Assembly (NCBI RefSeq): GCF_035920365.1 | Contig: NZ_CP109150.1 | Location: 5,208,001-5,272,000 of the forward strand | DNA: 64,000 nt | DNA from: Micromonospora sp. NBC_01740 | Lineage (GTDB): Bacteria; Actinomycetota; Actinomycetes; Mycobacteriales; Micromonosporaceae | Direction: 5' to 3' | Shown here: positions 52,344 to 60,507 of the stretch, one piece after another | Layout of the letters: each line of letters begins with the position of its first letter | Numbering within the stretch: the first letter of the stretch is position 1 | Notes under the pieces: model-generated | Told to the model about the DNA's origin: nothing | The model's database searches: none | Seen by the model: the letters and a program-made list of their open reading frames with translations, nothing else | Program-made: the position numbers and the translations under genes

Positions 52344-53474
52344 ATGCACGTCGAGAATTCCGCACTGGACCGCCGAACCCTGCTGCGGGCCGGCCTCGGC
52401 GCCGCCACGGTCGCGGTCGTCGGCAGCCAACTCGCCCTCCCCGGCGCCGCGCAGGCGGACCCCGGCACCGGCCTGGACTGGATCTACAGCTGCGACGAGT
52501 GGGGCGCGCGCCCGCCGGCGAACCCACTGGCCGTCAGCGCCATCCCCACCAACAAGATCATCGTGCACCACATGGCGTTCCCGAACGTCACCGACTACTC
52601 CGAGGCGCAGGCGGTCAAGCTGGCCCGCGACTGCCAGAACCTGCACATGGACGGCAACGGCTGGTCCGACACCGGCCAGCACTTCACGGTCAGCCGCGGC
52701 GGGTACGTCATGGAGGGACGCCGGGGCAGCCTGGAGCGGTTGCACGCCGGCGACCGGCAGATGATCTCGGCGCACTGCCCGGGCGAGAACGGCCGGGCCA
52801 TCGGCATCGAGAACGAGGGCACGTACGTCACCGAGACCCCGCCGGAGGCCCTGCTGGACTCGCTGGTCACGCTCTGCGCGACCATCTGCCGGCAGTACGG
52901 GCTGCACGCCCACGACATCTTCGGCCACTGGGACTTCCGCACCACCCTGTGCCCGGGCGCCACCTTCTACCGGCAGTTCCCCGCCCTGCGCCGCCGGGTC
53001 TTCGAGGCCCTCGGCACCGACCTCGCCGACGTGCCGGCCCGCCGCTGGCCGGACCTGTGGCGCTTCGTCGGCTCCCCCAGCGTCCGGGTGGTGCAGTACC
53101 TGCTGGCCCACCGCGGCTACACCGTGCCGGTCAACAGCGTCTTCGACGCCGCCACCGTCGCCGCGGTGCAGGACTGGCAGCACCGCAACGGCATCGCGGT
53201 CGACGTCGACGCCACCCTCACCGCCCCCACCTGGGAGACCCTGGTGCCGGAGCTGGGCGCCCACGCCAGCGGCGCGCCGGTCACCGCCGCGCAGTTCCTG
53301 CTCAACTACCGGGGCTACCCCGAGGTTGCCGTCACCGGCGAGTACGACCACGCGACCAGGACGGCCGTCAAGGACGTCCAGCGCCTGCACCGCCTGCCCG
53401 CGCACGGCAAGCTCGACCTCGACACCTGGTGCGCGGTCGTCGGCGGCGTCGTACGCCGGTCGTTCCGGGACTGA
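52344..53474 (+). CDS. Secreted N-acetylmuramoyl-L-alanine amidase (PGRP) with two peptidoglycan-binding domains
   Basis: 376 residues. A Tat signal (LDRRTLLRAGLGAATVAVV) is followed by a PGRP/amidase_2 domain of about residues 45-220: the zinc ligands are His in IIVHHMAF, His in MISAHCPG and Cys in TTLCPGATF. Two peptidoglycan-binding repeats follow (VRVVQYLLAHRGYTVPVNSVFD, about 250-300, and AAQFLLNYRGYPEVAVTGEYD, about 315-360). The enzyme hydrolyses the amide between muramic acid and L-alanine outside the cell. GAGGAGAG precedes the ATG. Confidence 0.9.
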   Translation: MHVENSALDRRTLLRAGLGAATVAVVGSQLALPGAAQADPGTGLDWIYSCDEWGARPPANPLAVSAIPTNKIIVHHMAFPNVTDYSEAQAVKLARDCQNLHMDGNGWSDTGQHFTVSRGGYVMEGRRGSLERLHAGDRQMISAHCPGENGRAIGIENEGTYVTETPPEALLDSLVTLCATICRQYGLHAHDIFGHWDFRTTLCPGATFYRQFPALRRRVFEALGTDLADVPARRWPDLWRFVGSPSVRVVQYLLAHRGYTVPVNSVFDAATVAAVQDWQHRNGIAVDVDATLTAPTWETLVPELGAHASGAPVTAAQFLLNYRGYPEVAVTGEYDHATRTAVKDVQRLHRLPAHGKLDLDTWCAVVGGVVRRSFRD

Positions 53475-53595
53475 ACACCGTCCGCCGGCCCGTCGGAGCG
53501 ACCCGCCCCGCGGGCCGGCGAAACGCGGTCGCACCTGACCCGCTCCAGCCTCCTGATCTGCGACGATGAGGCAGTCACGACCGGAGGAGGGTGCT

Positions 53596-54009
53596 GTGGC
53601 GTCTCGACTCAACCCGTACCTCAGCTTCCCGGGCAACGCGCGGGAGGCAATGGAGTTCTACCAGCGCGTGTTCGGCGGTTCCCTGTCGACGAACACGTTC
53701 GGTGCGATGGGCACCGACGATCCCGCGCTGGTCGACAAGATCATGCACGCGATGCTGGAGACCGACCGGGGCTTCACCCTGATGGGCTCGGACACCGCGC
53801 CGGGAATGGAGCACGACCCCGGCAACAACGTCTCCGTGAGCCTCAGCGGCGACGACGCCGACGACCTGCGCGGCTACTGGGGCAAGCTCACCGAGGGTGG
53901 CACGGTGACCGTGCCGCTGGAGAAGCAGATGTGGGGCGACGAGTTCGGCATGTGCGTCGACCGCTACGGCATCGGCTGGATGGTGAACATCGGCCAGCCG
54001 CAGGGCTGA
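53596..54009 (+). CDS. VOC/PhnB-like glyoxalase-fold protein
   Basis: 137 residues from GTG at 53596, with GGAGGAGGG upstream; the reading frame could begin at ATG 53566 but that would place this site inside the gene. Pattern of PhnB-type proteins: LNPYLSFPGNAREAMEFYQRVFGG at the start, ETDRGFTLMGSDTAPG, and the closing QMWGDEFGMCVDRYGIGWMVN. The family is of unknown or varied function and lacks the full glyoxalase I metal site. A short intergenic stretch with GC palindromes follows. Confidence 0.88.
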   Translation: MASRLNPYLSFPGNAREAMEFYQRVFGGSLSTNTFGAMGTDDPALVDKIMHAMLETDRGFTLMGSDTAPGMEHDPGNNVSVSLSGDDADDLRGYWGKLTEGGTVTVPLEKQMWGDEFGMCVDRYGIGWMVNIGQPQG

Positions 54010-54117
54010 CGAGGTGTAGCGGCAGCGCGAGCGGGTAGGGACCGCTGTCCGGCGGGCCCGGGCGACACCGCACCGGTGCGCCCCGGCCCGCAGCCGCCGG
54101 CCGGAGGGGTGCACCCG

Positions 54118-54201
54118 ATGCTGTCGCCGCCCGCGCACCCGCAGCCCGCTCGCCCCGCCCGGCGCGCCCGCCCCCGCCCGGGCGCGCCCCGGCCGCGATG
54201 A
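54118..54201 (+). CDS. Pro/Arg-rich 27-codon ORF coupled to the debranching-like gene
   Basis: An ATG at 54118 with GGAGGGG 8 bases ahead opens a frame of 27 codons, rich in Pro (CCC, CCG) and Arg (CGC, CGG), ending in TGA that overlaps the ATG of the following gene (ATGA at 54198-54201). The next gene has no ribosome site of its own. The arrangement suggests translational coupling or a leader peptide, but the protein itself matches nothing I know, and chance cannot be excluded in DNA this GC-rich. Confidence 0.35.
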   Translation: MLSPPAHPQPARPARRARPRPGAPRPR

Positions 54202-56345
54202 CCCGGGTCCGGAACCTGCGCGTCCGCCCGGACCTGCTCTACGTGGCGAGCGGCTGGAGCACCCTGGTGACCGACGTCCGCGGCCGGATCACCGGCGCCG
54301 ACCCGCAGGGCTTCTTCGCCCGCAACACCCGGGTCCTCAGCACCGAACGCCTCAGCGTGGACGGCCACGAGCCGGTCCCGTTCAGCACAGCCAACGTGGC
54401 GGGGCACGCCCAGCTCTCGTACGCCGCCCTCGGCGACGGCGACACGCTGCCCTCCCGCGCGGCCTACCTGCTGGTGGAGCGCTTCGTCGGCGCGGGCCTG
54501 CGGACCCGGCTGACCGTGGTCAGCTACGCGGCCGTGCCCCTGGACCTGCGGCTGCGGATCCACCTCGCCGCCGACTTCGCCGACACCAGCGAGGCCGAGA
54601 CCGGCCGCCGGGTGCAGTCCGGCACAGTCGACGCGAGCTGGAACGACCAGGACCGGGAGCTCCGCCTGACCTACCGGTGCGACGGCCTCGACCGGGCGGT
54701 GGCGATCGGCGTACGGGCCGACACGCCCGTCCGGTACGCCGACGCCACCCTGACGGTCGACCTCGCGGTGCCGCCCCGGGGGTCCCGCCGGGTGGAACTC
54801 CTCGTCGAACCCGTCTTCGACGGGCAGCGCCTCGCCGCACCGCCGCCGACCTTCGCCGAGCCGGACGACGCGGCCGCGCGCGCCCGCGGCACCCTGGCCC
54901 GCGAACTCGCCCGGCTCGCCAGCAGCAACTTCGACGTCACCGCCGCCTGGCGGTGCGCGGTCGACGACCTGGCCGTGCTGCCGCTGGGAGAACCGGACGG
55001 GCCGACGGCGCCCATGGCCGGCCTGCCCATCTACCAGGAGATCTTCGGCCGCGACACGATGACCGCCTCGTGGCAGTCCCTGCTCGCCGGGCCGACGATG
55101 CTGGCGGACAGCCTGCGGCTCAACGCCCACCACCTCGGGCGGCGCATCGACGACTGGCGCGACGAGGAGCCCGGCAAGCCGTTGCACGAGGCCCGGCGGG
55201 GCCCGGTGTCCACGCTCGGTATCGACCCGTTCGACAGCTACTACGGCGACTGGTCGACCGCGCCGGACTTCCTGGTCTTCCTCGGCCAGTACCTGGCCTG
55301 GACCGGGGACCTCGACACGGTACGGGACCTGCTGCCGACCGCGCGGCGCGTGCTGGGCTGGATCGACCGGTTCGGCGACCTCGACCGGGACGGCTTCCTC
55401 GAATACCACCGCCGGTCCCCCGCCGGCCTGAAGAACCAGGGGTGGAAGGACTCGGACACCGCCATCGTCGACGAGCACGGCGAGGTGGTGCCGAACCCGA
55501 TCGCGACCAGCGAGTTGCAGGCGTACTGGTACGCCGCCCTGCGGCACGCCGGGGTGGTGTTCGCCGCGACCGGTCACCCCGCGTACGGCGCCGGGCTGGT
55601 CCGCCGGGCCGCCGCCCTGCGGCGCCGCTTCCACCGGGCCTACTGGATGCCGGACCGGGGCTACCACGCGTTGGCGCTGGGGCCGGACAAGCGGCAGGTG
55701 CGCTCGGTCAACTCCAACGACGGCCACCTGCTGGCCACGGGGATCGTGCCCGCCCGCATCGCGCCCCTCGTCGCCGACCGGCTGCTCGCCCCCGACATGT
55801 TCAGCGGCTGGGGGGTGCGCACCCTGTCCTCGGCACACCCGGCGTACGACCCGTTCAGCTACCACCGGGGCAGCGTCTGGCCGGTCGAGGCGGGCACGAT
55901 CGGCCTGGGGCTGGCCCGGTACGGCTGCTGGGAACACCTGCACCGGCTCGCGGAGGGGATGTTCTCCGCGGCGGCGCTCTTCACGGAGCATCGCCTGCCG
56001 GAGGTGCTCAGCGGACTGCCCCGCGACGACGCCCATCCGCACCCGGGCGTCTACCCGGACTCCTGCTCCCCGCAGGCCTGGTCCGCCAGCGCGGTCGTCG
56101 CGCTGGTCCAGGCGCTGTTGGCGCTGCGCCCGGCCGCGCCGCTGCGGACGATATTCGTCGACCCGCACCTGCCGGAGTGGCTGCCGGACCTCACGCTGGA
56201 GGGCGTGCGCGTGGGCGGGCGCACCGTCGACCTGACCGTACGCCGCGGGCGCGGCGGGCGCACGTCGCTGCGCGCCCGGGGCGACCGGATCGCGGTGGTC
56301 CGCCGGCCCACGCTCCAGGCCTCGGCGACCCACCGCCGGTCCTGA
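54198..56345 (+). CDS. Glycogen-debranching-like protein (amylo-alpha-1,6-glucosidase family)
   Basis: 715 residues. An N-terminal beta-rich domain (about 1-215; GRITGADPQGFFARNTRVLS, LTVVSYAAVPLDLRLRIHL) of the GDE_N_bis type leads into an (alpha/alpha)6 barrel like that of glucoamylase and debranching enzymes (YQEIFGRDTMTASWQSLLAG, GWKDSDTAIVDEHGEVV, YHRGSVWPVEAGTIGLGLAR). A conserved Asp in the EIFGRD segment is in keeping with the family. The true substrate is uncertain; trehalose- or glycogen-type glucans are candidates. The ATG overlaps the end of a 27-codon ORF and has no ribosome site of its own. Confidence 0.85.
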   Translation: MTRVRNLRVRPDLLYVASGWSTLVTDVRGRITGADPQGFFARNTRVLSTERLSVDGHEPVPFSTANVAGHAQLSYAALGDGDTLPSRAAYLLVERFVGAGLRTRLTVVSYAAVPLDLRLRIHLAADFADTSEAETGRRVQSGTVDASWNDQDRELRLTYRCDGLDRAVAIGVRADTPVRYADATLTVDLAVPPRGSRRVELLVEPVFDGQRLAAPPPTFAEPDDAAARARGTLARELARLASSNFDVTAAWRCAVDDLAVLPLGEPDGPTAPMAGLPIYQEIFGRDTMTASWQSLLAGPTMLADSLRLNAHHLGRRIDDWRDEEPGKPLHEARRGPVSTLGIDPFDSYYGDWSTAPDFLVFLGQYLAWTGDLDTVRDLLPTARRVLGWIDRFGDLDRDGFLEYHRRSPAGLKNQGWKDSDTAIVDEHGEVVPNPIATSELQAYWYAALRHAGVVFAATGHPAYGAGLVRRAAALRRRFHRAYWMPDRGYHALALGPDKRQVRSVNSNDGHLLATGIVPARIAPLVADRLLAPDMFSGWGVRTLSSAHPAYDPFSYHRGSVWPVEAGTIGLGLARYGCWEHLHRLAEGMFSAAALFTEHRLPEVLSGLPRDDAHPHPGVYPDSCSPQAWSASAVVALVQALLALRPAAPLRTIFVDPHLPEWLPDLTLEGVRVGGRTVDLTVRRGRGGRTSLRARGDRIAVVRRPTLQASATHRRS

Positions 56346-56432
56346 CCGGCCGATGCCCGGACCAGGTCCGTGGAGACGCCGCGCCCGGGCCGGCCGGCAC
56401 AACGCGGAATCGGCGTCCGCAGCCGTCAGGGC

Positions 56433-56444
56433 TAGGATCCGGTG
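56433..56444 (+). promoter_or_regulatory. -10 box for a leaderless phosphatase mRNA
   Basis: TAGGAT (56433-56438) ends 6 nt before GTG at 56445. Confidence 0.5.
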
Positions 56445-57665
56445 GTGGCCGATCAGGGGCTCATCCAGGACGACGAACGGTTGCGCCGCATCGAGGCCGT
56501 GACCGACGCGACGCTGTCCCGTCTCGACGCGGCCGACCTCTTCGACGAACTCCTCGACCGCGTCCGGGACCTGCTCGACGTCGACACGGCGGCCATCCTC
56601 ATGCTGGACACGCACTCCCAGCAGCTCGTGGCCACCGCGGCCAAGGGGCTGGAGGAGGAGGTCCGGCAGGGGTTCCGCGTCTCCGTGGGCCGCGGGTTCG
56701 CCGGCCGGATCGCCCTGACCGGACGGCCGGTGATCATCGAGGAGGTCACCCCCGACGTCGTGGTCAACCCGGTCCTGCTGTCGATGGGGCTGCGGTCGCT
56801 GCTCGGCGTGCCGATGTTCGCCAGGGGCGAGCTGATCGGCGTGTTGCACGTGGGCACGCTGGGCCACCGCCGGTTCACCACCGACGACGTACGCCTGCTG
56901 GAGCTGGTCGCCGACCGGGCCAGCCTGGCCAACCTCGCCCGGTCCCACAACCTCGACCACAACGCCGCCCTCGCCCTGCAACGCAGCCTGCTGCCCGCCC
57001 GACTGCCCCGCCTGCCGGGCCTGGACATGGCCGCCCGGTACGTGCCCGGGCACGTCGCCGGAATCGGCGGCGACTGGTACGACGTGTTCGTCCTGCCCTC
57101 GGGCTGGCTGGGCCTGGTCATCGGCGACGTGTCGGGCCACGGCCTGCAGTCGGCCGTGGTCATGGGGCGCGTCCGCAGCGCGCTGCGCGCCTACGCGCTG
57201 GTCTGCGACGACCCGGCGGAGGCGTTGACGCTCCTCGACCGCAAGGTCAGCCACTTCGAGGCCGGAAACCTCACCACGGCGCTCTACGCCATGGTCTCCC
57301 CCGACCGGACCCGCATCCGGCTCTCCGCCGCCGGGCACCTGCGCCCCGTCCTCGCCGTGCCGGGCCAGCGGGGCGCGCCCGTCCCGGTCCACGCCGATCC
57401 CCCGCTCGGCACGGGTCGCCGGCCGCCGCCCCGGCAGCAGGCGGAGGTGGACTTCCCGCCGGGCGCGGTGCTCGTCTGCTTCACCGACGGCCTCGTCGAA
57501 CGCCGCCACGAGGTCATCGACGTCGGTCTCGACCAGCTCGCCCATGTGGTCCGGCCGGCACCGGCCGAGCAGGTGTGCGCCGAGGTCATGGACGCCCTCG
57601 GCGCCGAGCAGCCGACCGACGACATCGCCATGCTCGTCGTCCACCGGCTCCTGACCCCGCACTGA
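56445..57665 (+). CDS. GAF-domain PP2C/SpoIIE-type protein phosphatase
   Basis: 406 residues from GTG at 56445 (GTG 56442 is equally in frame). A GAF domain spans about residues 20-165 (LLDVDTAAILMLD, GFAGRIALTGRPVIIEEV, GVPMFARGELIGVLHVGT), then comes a SpoIIE-like phosphatase domain, about 185-405: GGDWYDVFVLPSG and VIGDVSGHGLQSAVVMGRVR with the metal-binding Asp residues, YAMVSPDRTRIRLSAAGHLRP, and TDDIAMLVV. No anti-sigma or anti-anti-sigma gene is next to it. In actinomycetes such phosphatases often dephosphorylate STAS-domain partners that release stress sigma factors. Confidence 0.9.
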   Translation: MADQGLIQDDERLRRIEAVTDATLSRLDAADLFDELLDRVRDLLDVDTAAILMLDTHSQQLVATAAKGLEEEVRQGFRVSVGRGFAGRIALTGRPVIIEEVTPDVVVNPVLLSMGLRSLLGVPMFARGELIGVLHVGTLGHRRFTTDDVRLLELVADRASLANLARSHNLDHNAALALQRSLLPARLPRLPGLDMAARYVPGHVAGIGGDWYDVFVLPSGWLGLVIGDVSGHGLQSAVVMGRVRSALRAYALVCDDPAEALTLLDRKVSHFEAGNLTTALYAMVSPDRTRIRLSAAGHLRPVLAVPGQRGAPVPVHADPPLGTGRRPPPRQQAEVDFPPGAVLVCFTDGLVERRHEVIDVGLDQLAHVVRPAPAEQVCAEVMDALGAEQPTDDIAMLVVHRLLTPH

Positions 57666-57769
57666 TCCGTCAGGCCGCCCGCGCCCAGGTGCGCCGTCCG
57701 GACGGACGACGCCACCCGCGTGGTCGCCGGCCCGTTTGGCGGGACGCGATCGCGGAAAGAGTGGCGGGC

Positions 57770-59344
57770 ATGAAGTGGGCAAGCCGAGCCGTACCCGCCG
57801 CCGTCGCCGCCGTCGCGGCCCTCGCCGCGCGTGACCTGATCCAGCGCGACCACGCGTTGCTGCGTACCTTCCCGGTCCTCGGCCGGGCCCGGTACCTGCT
57901 GGAGTCCATCGGGCCGGAGCTGCGCCAGTACATCGTCGCGGGCAACAACGAGGAACGGCCGTTCACCCGCGACCAGCGCCGCTGGGTGTACGCGTCGGCG
58001 AAGCAGCAGAACAACTACTTCGGCTTCGGCACCGACAACGACATCGAATTCACGCCCGGATATCCGATCATCAAGCACCGCACCTTCGGCCGGGCCGTCC
58101 CGCCGTCGACACCGGGCGCCGGACACGACGTGCGACTGCCGTGCGCCAAGGTGCTCGGCGCCGCGCGGGGCCGCGCCCACGCGTTCCGGCCCGAGTCGGT
58201 GGTGAACATCTCCGGGATGAGCTTCGGCTCGTTGTCCGGCAACGCCGTCGAGGCGCTCAACCGGGGCGCCGCCCTGGCCGGCTGTTTCCAGAACACCGGC
58301 GAGGGCGGGCTGTCGCCGTACCACCGCAAGGGCGGTGACCTGGTCTTCCAGATCGGCACCGCGTACTTCGGCTGCCGCGACGAACGCGGCCGGTTCAGCC
58401 TGGACCGGCTCAGGGACCTGGTCGCCGGCGCGCCGGTGCGGGCGCTGGAGATCAAGCTCAGCCAGGGCGCGAAGCCCAGCCTCGGCGGCCTGCTGCCGGC
58501 GGCCAAGGTCTCCGCGGAGATCGCGGCGACCCGGGGCATCCCGCAGGGGCGCGACTGCGTCAGCCCGTCGCGGCACGCCGAGTTCTCCGACTGCGACAGC
58601 CTGCTCGACTGGGTGGAGCTGCTCGCCGCCGAGACGGGCCTGCCGGTAGGCATCAAGTCCGCGGTGGGCGACCTCGGCTTCTGGGAGGAGCTGACCACCC
58701 TGATGCGCGACACCGGGCGTGGGGTCGACTTCGTCACCATCGACGGCGGCGAGGGCGGCACCGGCGCCGCGCCACTGATCTTCACGGACTCGGTGTCGCT
58801 GCCGTTCCAGCAGGGCTTCACCCGGGTCTACAAGGTCTTCGCCGAGCGCGACCTGCACGAGCAGGTGGTGTTCGTCGGCGCCGGCAAGCTCGGCCTGCCC
58901 GACAACGCGGTGGTGGCGTTCGCGCTCGGCTGCGACATGGTCAACGTCGGCCGGGAGGCGATGCTGGCGATCGGCTGCATCCAGGCCCAGAAGTGCCACA
59001 CCGACACCTGCCCCACCGGCGTCGCCACCCAGAACCAGTGGCTCGCCCGGGGCGTGGACCCGGGCTCGAAGTCGGTCCGCGCGGCCAACTACATCCGGAC
59101 GCTGCGCCGCGACCTGGTCAAGGTCGCCGAGGCGTGCGGCGTCGAGCACCCGGGCCTCATCGACACCGACGCGATCGAGATCCTCGACGGCCGGACCGCC
59201 TCGCACCCCCTGCACGAGGTGTACGGCTACCGCCCCGGGTGGGGCCTGCCGTCCGCCGCCGACCGGGCGCAGATCGCCCGGCTGATGACGGCGGAGGCCC
59301 CGCAGGGCGGCACCGCCCCGCCGTCGCCGACCGCGATGTCCTGA
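57770..59344 (+). CDS. FMN-binding glutamate synthase-like protein
   Basis: 524 residues from ATG at 57770 (GTG at 57761 is an alternative). An N-terminal hydrophobic helix (AVPAAVAAVAALAARDLI) may anchor it to the membrane. The body is the central/FMN half of glutamate synthase: SVVNISGMSFGSLSGNAVEAL, FQNTGEGGLSPYHRKGGD, LEIKLSQGAKPSLGG, FVTIDGGEGGTGAAPL and the Cys segment CIQAQKCHTDTCPTGVATQ, where a 3Fe-4S cluster sits in GltB. It lacks the amidotransferase part, so it is a stand-alone enzyme of unknown substrate, probably using ammonia or acting on an amino acid. Confidence 0.87.
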   Translation: MKWASRAVPAAVAAVAALAARDLIQRDHALLRTFPVLGRARYLLESIGPELRQYIVAGNNEERPFTRDQRRWVYASAKQQNNYFGFGTDNDIEFTPGYPIIKHRTFGRAVPPSTPGAGHDVRLPCAKVLGAARGRAHAFRPESVVNISGMSFGSLSGNAVEALNRGAALAGCFQNTGEGGLSPYHRKGGDLVFQIGTAYFGCRDERGRFSLDRLRDLVAGAPVRALEIKLSQGAKPSLGGLLPAAKVSAEIAATRGIPQGRDCVSPSRHAEFSDCDSLLDWVELLAAETGLPVGIKSAVGDLGFWEELTTLMRDTGRGVDFVTIDGGEGGTGAAPLIFTDSVSLPFQQGFTRVYKVFAERDLHEQVVFVGAGKLGLPDNAVVAFALGCDMVNVGREAMLAIGCIQAQKCHTDTCPTGVATQNQWLARGVDPGSKSVRAANYIRTLRRDLVKVAEACGVEHPGLIDTDAIEILDGRTASHPLHEVYGYRPGWGLPSAADRAQIARLMTAEAPQGGTAPPSPTAMS

Positions 59345-59416
59345 CCCGCCGCGACGCGCCGCACGAGTACGCGCGGAGTTCCTGGCCGCCGCGGGAGGAC
59401 GCCTAGCATCGCCGGA

Positions 59417-59821
59417 ATGTCGATCACCCCTCGGCGGTGCCGGATCCTGATGCTCGCCGCGGCCGTCCTCTTCGTGCTCGTCGCCCTCGTCGTGCGCGCG
59501 GCGGCCGGCGGCGGCCTCGAACAGCACTCCGGCACCGCGCTGTACGCCTGCGTGGTCTGGGCCGGCGTGTTGTTCCTCCGGCCGCGGCTGTCGCCGCCGG
59601 TGGCCGGCGCGGTCGCGGTCGCCTTCTGCTGGGCGGTCGAGTTGTCGCAGTTGACCGGGGTACCGGCGGCGCTGTCGGCGCGCAGCCCGCTGGCACGGCT
59701 CGCGCTCGGGGCGCAGTTCGACCCGGTCGATCTCGCCTGGTACCCGGTCGGGGTGCTCCCGCTGGTGGCGGTGCACCGGATCGTCGCCGCCCGCGCCCGG
59801 CGTCGGCGGACCACGGTGTGA
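59417..59821 (+). CDS. DUF2809-family membrane protein
   Basis: 134 residues with three or four hydrophobic helices: ILMLAAAVLFVLVALVVRAA, LYACVVWAGVLFL, VAGAVAVAFCWAVELSQLTG and VDLAWYPVGVLPLVAVHRIV, then an Arg-rich end. The ELSQLTG and FDPVDLAWYPVG positions match DUF2809. Function unknown. TAGCAT ends 7 nt ahead of the ATG, so the message is probably leaderless. It lies 72 bp downstream of the glutamate-synthase-like gene. Confidence 0.82.
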   Translation: MSITPRRCRILMLAAAVLFVLVALVVRAAAGGGLEQHSGTALYACVVWAGVLFLRPRLSPPVAGAVAVAFCWAVELSQLTGVPAALSARSPLARLALGAQFDPVDLAWYPVGVLPLVAVHRIVAARARRRRTTV

Positions 59822-59878
59822 GCGGGCGACGCCGTTAATGGCGCGCGTCGGGTGCACGACCGCACCTATCGTGGCCCG

Positions 59879-60403
59879 GTGCTGATCAGACGCGAGACCC
59901 CCGCCGACGTCGACGCGATCCGGGCGGTGCACCTGGCCGCCTTCGCCGACCCGGAGAAGCCGGACGCCGTACCCGTCGAGGCGGGGTTGGTGGACGCGCT
60001 GCGGGCGGACGACGGGTGGCTGCCGGCCCTCTCCCTCGTCGCGGCCGACGACGCCGGGCGGGTGGTCGGGCACGTGGTGTGCACCCGTGGCCGGGTCGCC
60101 GGCGAGCCGGTCGCGCTGGGGTTGGGCCCGCTCGGCGTGCTGCCGGACTGGCAGCGGCGCGGGGTCGGCTCCGCGCTGATGCACGCCGTGCTCGGCGCGG
60201 CCGACGCGCGCGAGGAGGCCCTGGTGGTGCTGCTCGGACACCCCGACTACTACCCGCGCTTCGGGTTCCGCCCGGCGGTCGACCTCGGCGTCACCCCGCC
60301 GCAGCCGTGGGGGCCGCGATACTTCATGGCCCGCCCGCTGAGCGCGTGGCGGTCGTCGATCCGCGGCGGGTTCAGCTACGCCCGCCCGTTCGACGAGCTG
60401 TAG
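59879..60403 (+). CDS. GNAT-family N-acetyltransferase
   Basis: 174 residues from GTG at 59879, preceded by TATCGT and six bases, another leaderless-type start; GTG at 59852 is the alternative. GNAT motifs: [21 protein letters not shown] at the N-terminus, [22 protein letters not shown] as the acetyl-CoA motif A (Q-x-x-G-x-G), and [17 protein letters not shown] typical of the YhbS-like group. The substrate is unknown. It precedes the DNA polymerase IV gene but is separated by about 100 bp with a LexA box. Confidence 0.88.
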   Translation: MLIRRETPADVDAIRAVHLAAFADPEKPDAVPVEAGLVDALRADDGWLPALSLVAADDAGRVVGHVVCTRGRVAGEPVALGLGPLGVLPDWQRRGVGSALMHAVLGAADAREEALVVLLGHPDYYPRFGFRPAVDLGVTPPQPWGPRYFMARPLSAWRSSIRGGFSYARPFDEL

Positions 60404-60493
60404 GCCGTCGGTCGCGCGGTCACGGGCACACCTCCGAGGACGCTCGCCCGACGCTGTTCGGGCAGGTCAGTACCACCTTCGCGAGTCTGCGTG

Positions 60494-60507
60494 CGAACAT
60501 GTGTTCG
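60494..60507 (+). promoter_or_regulatory. LexA (SOS) box overlapping the DNA polymerase IV start
   Basis: CGAACATGTGTTCG matches the actinobacterial SOS box CGAAC-N4-GTTCG perfectly. GAACAT within it has the NANNNT pattern of a -10 box, and the last G is the first base of the GTG start at 60507, so bound LexA would block both. Confidence 0.75.

Noticed and set aside
54677..57769. Plus-strand frame running upstream into the glutamate-synthase-like gene
   Set aside because: Before 57770 it is only an out-of-frame shadow of the debranching and phosphatase genes. The recognised protein begins at ATG 57770.
53964..60241. Very long minus-strand open frames across the debranching, phosphatase and glutamate-synthase-like genes
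   Set aside because: High GC keeps antisense frames open. Their translations are low-complexity Gly/Arg/Val/Pro strings without motifs, while the plus strand has recognisable families.
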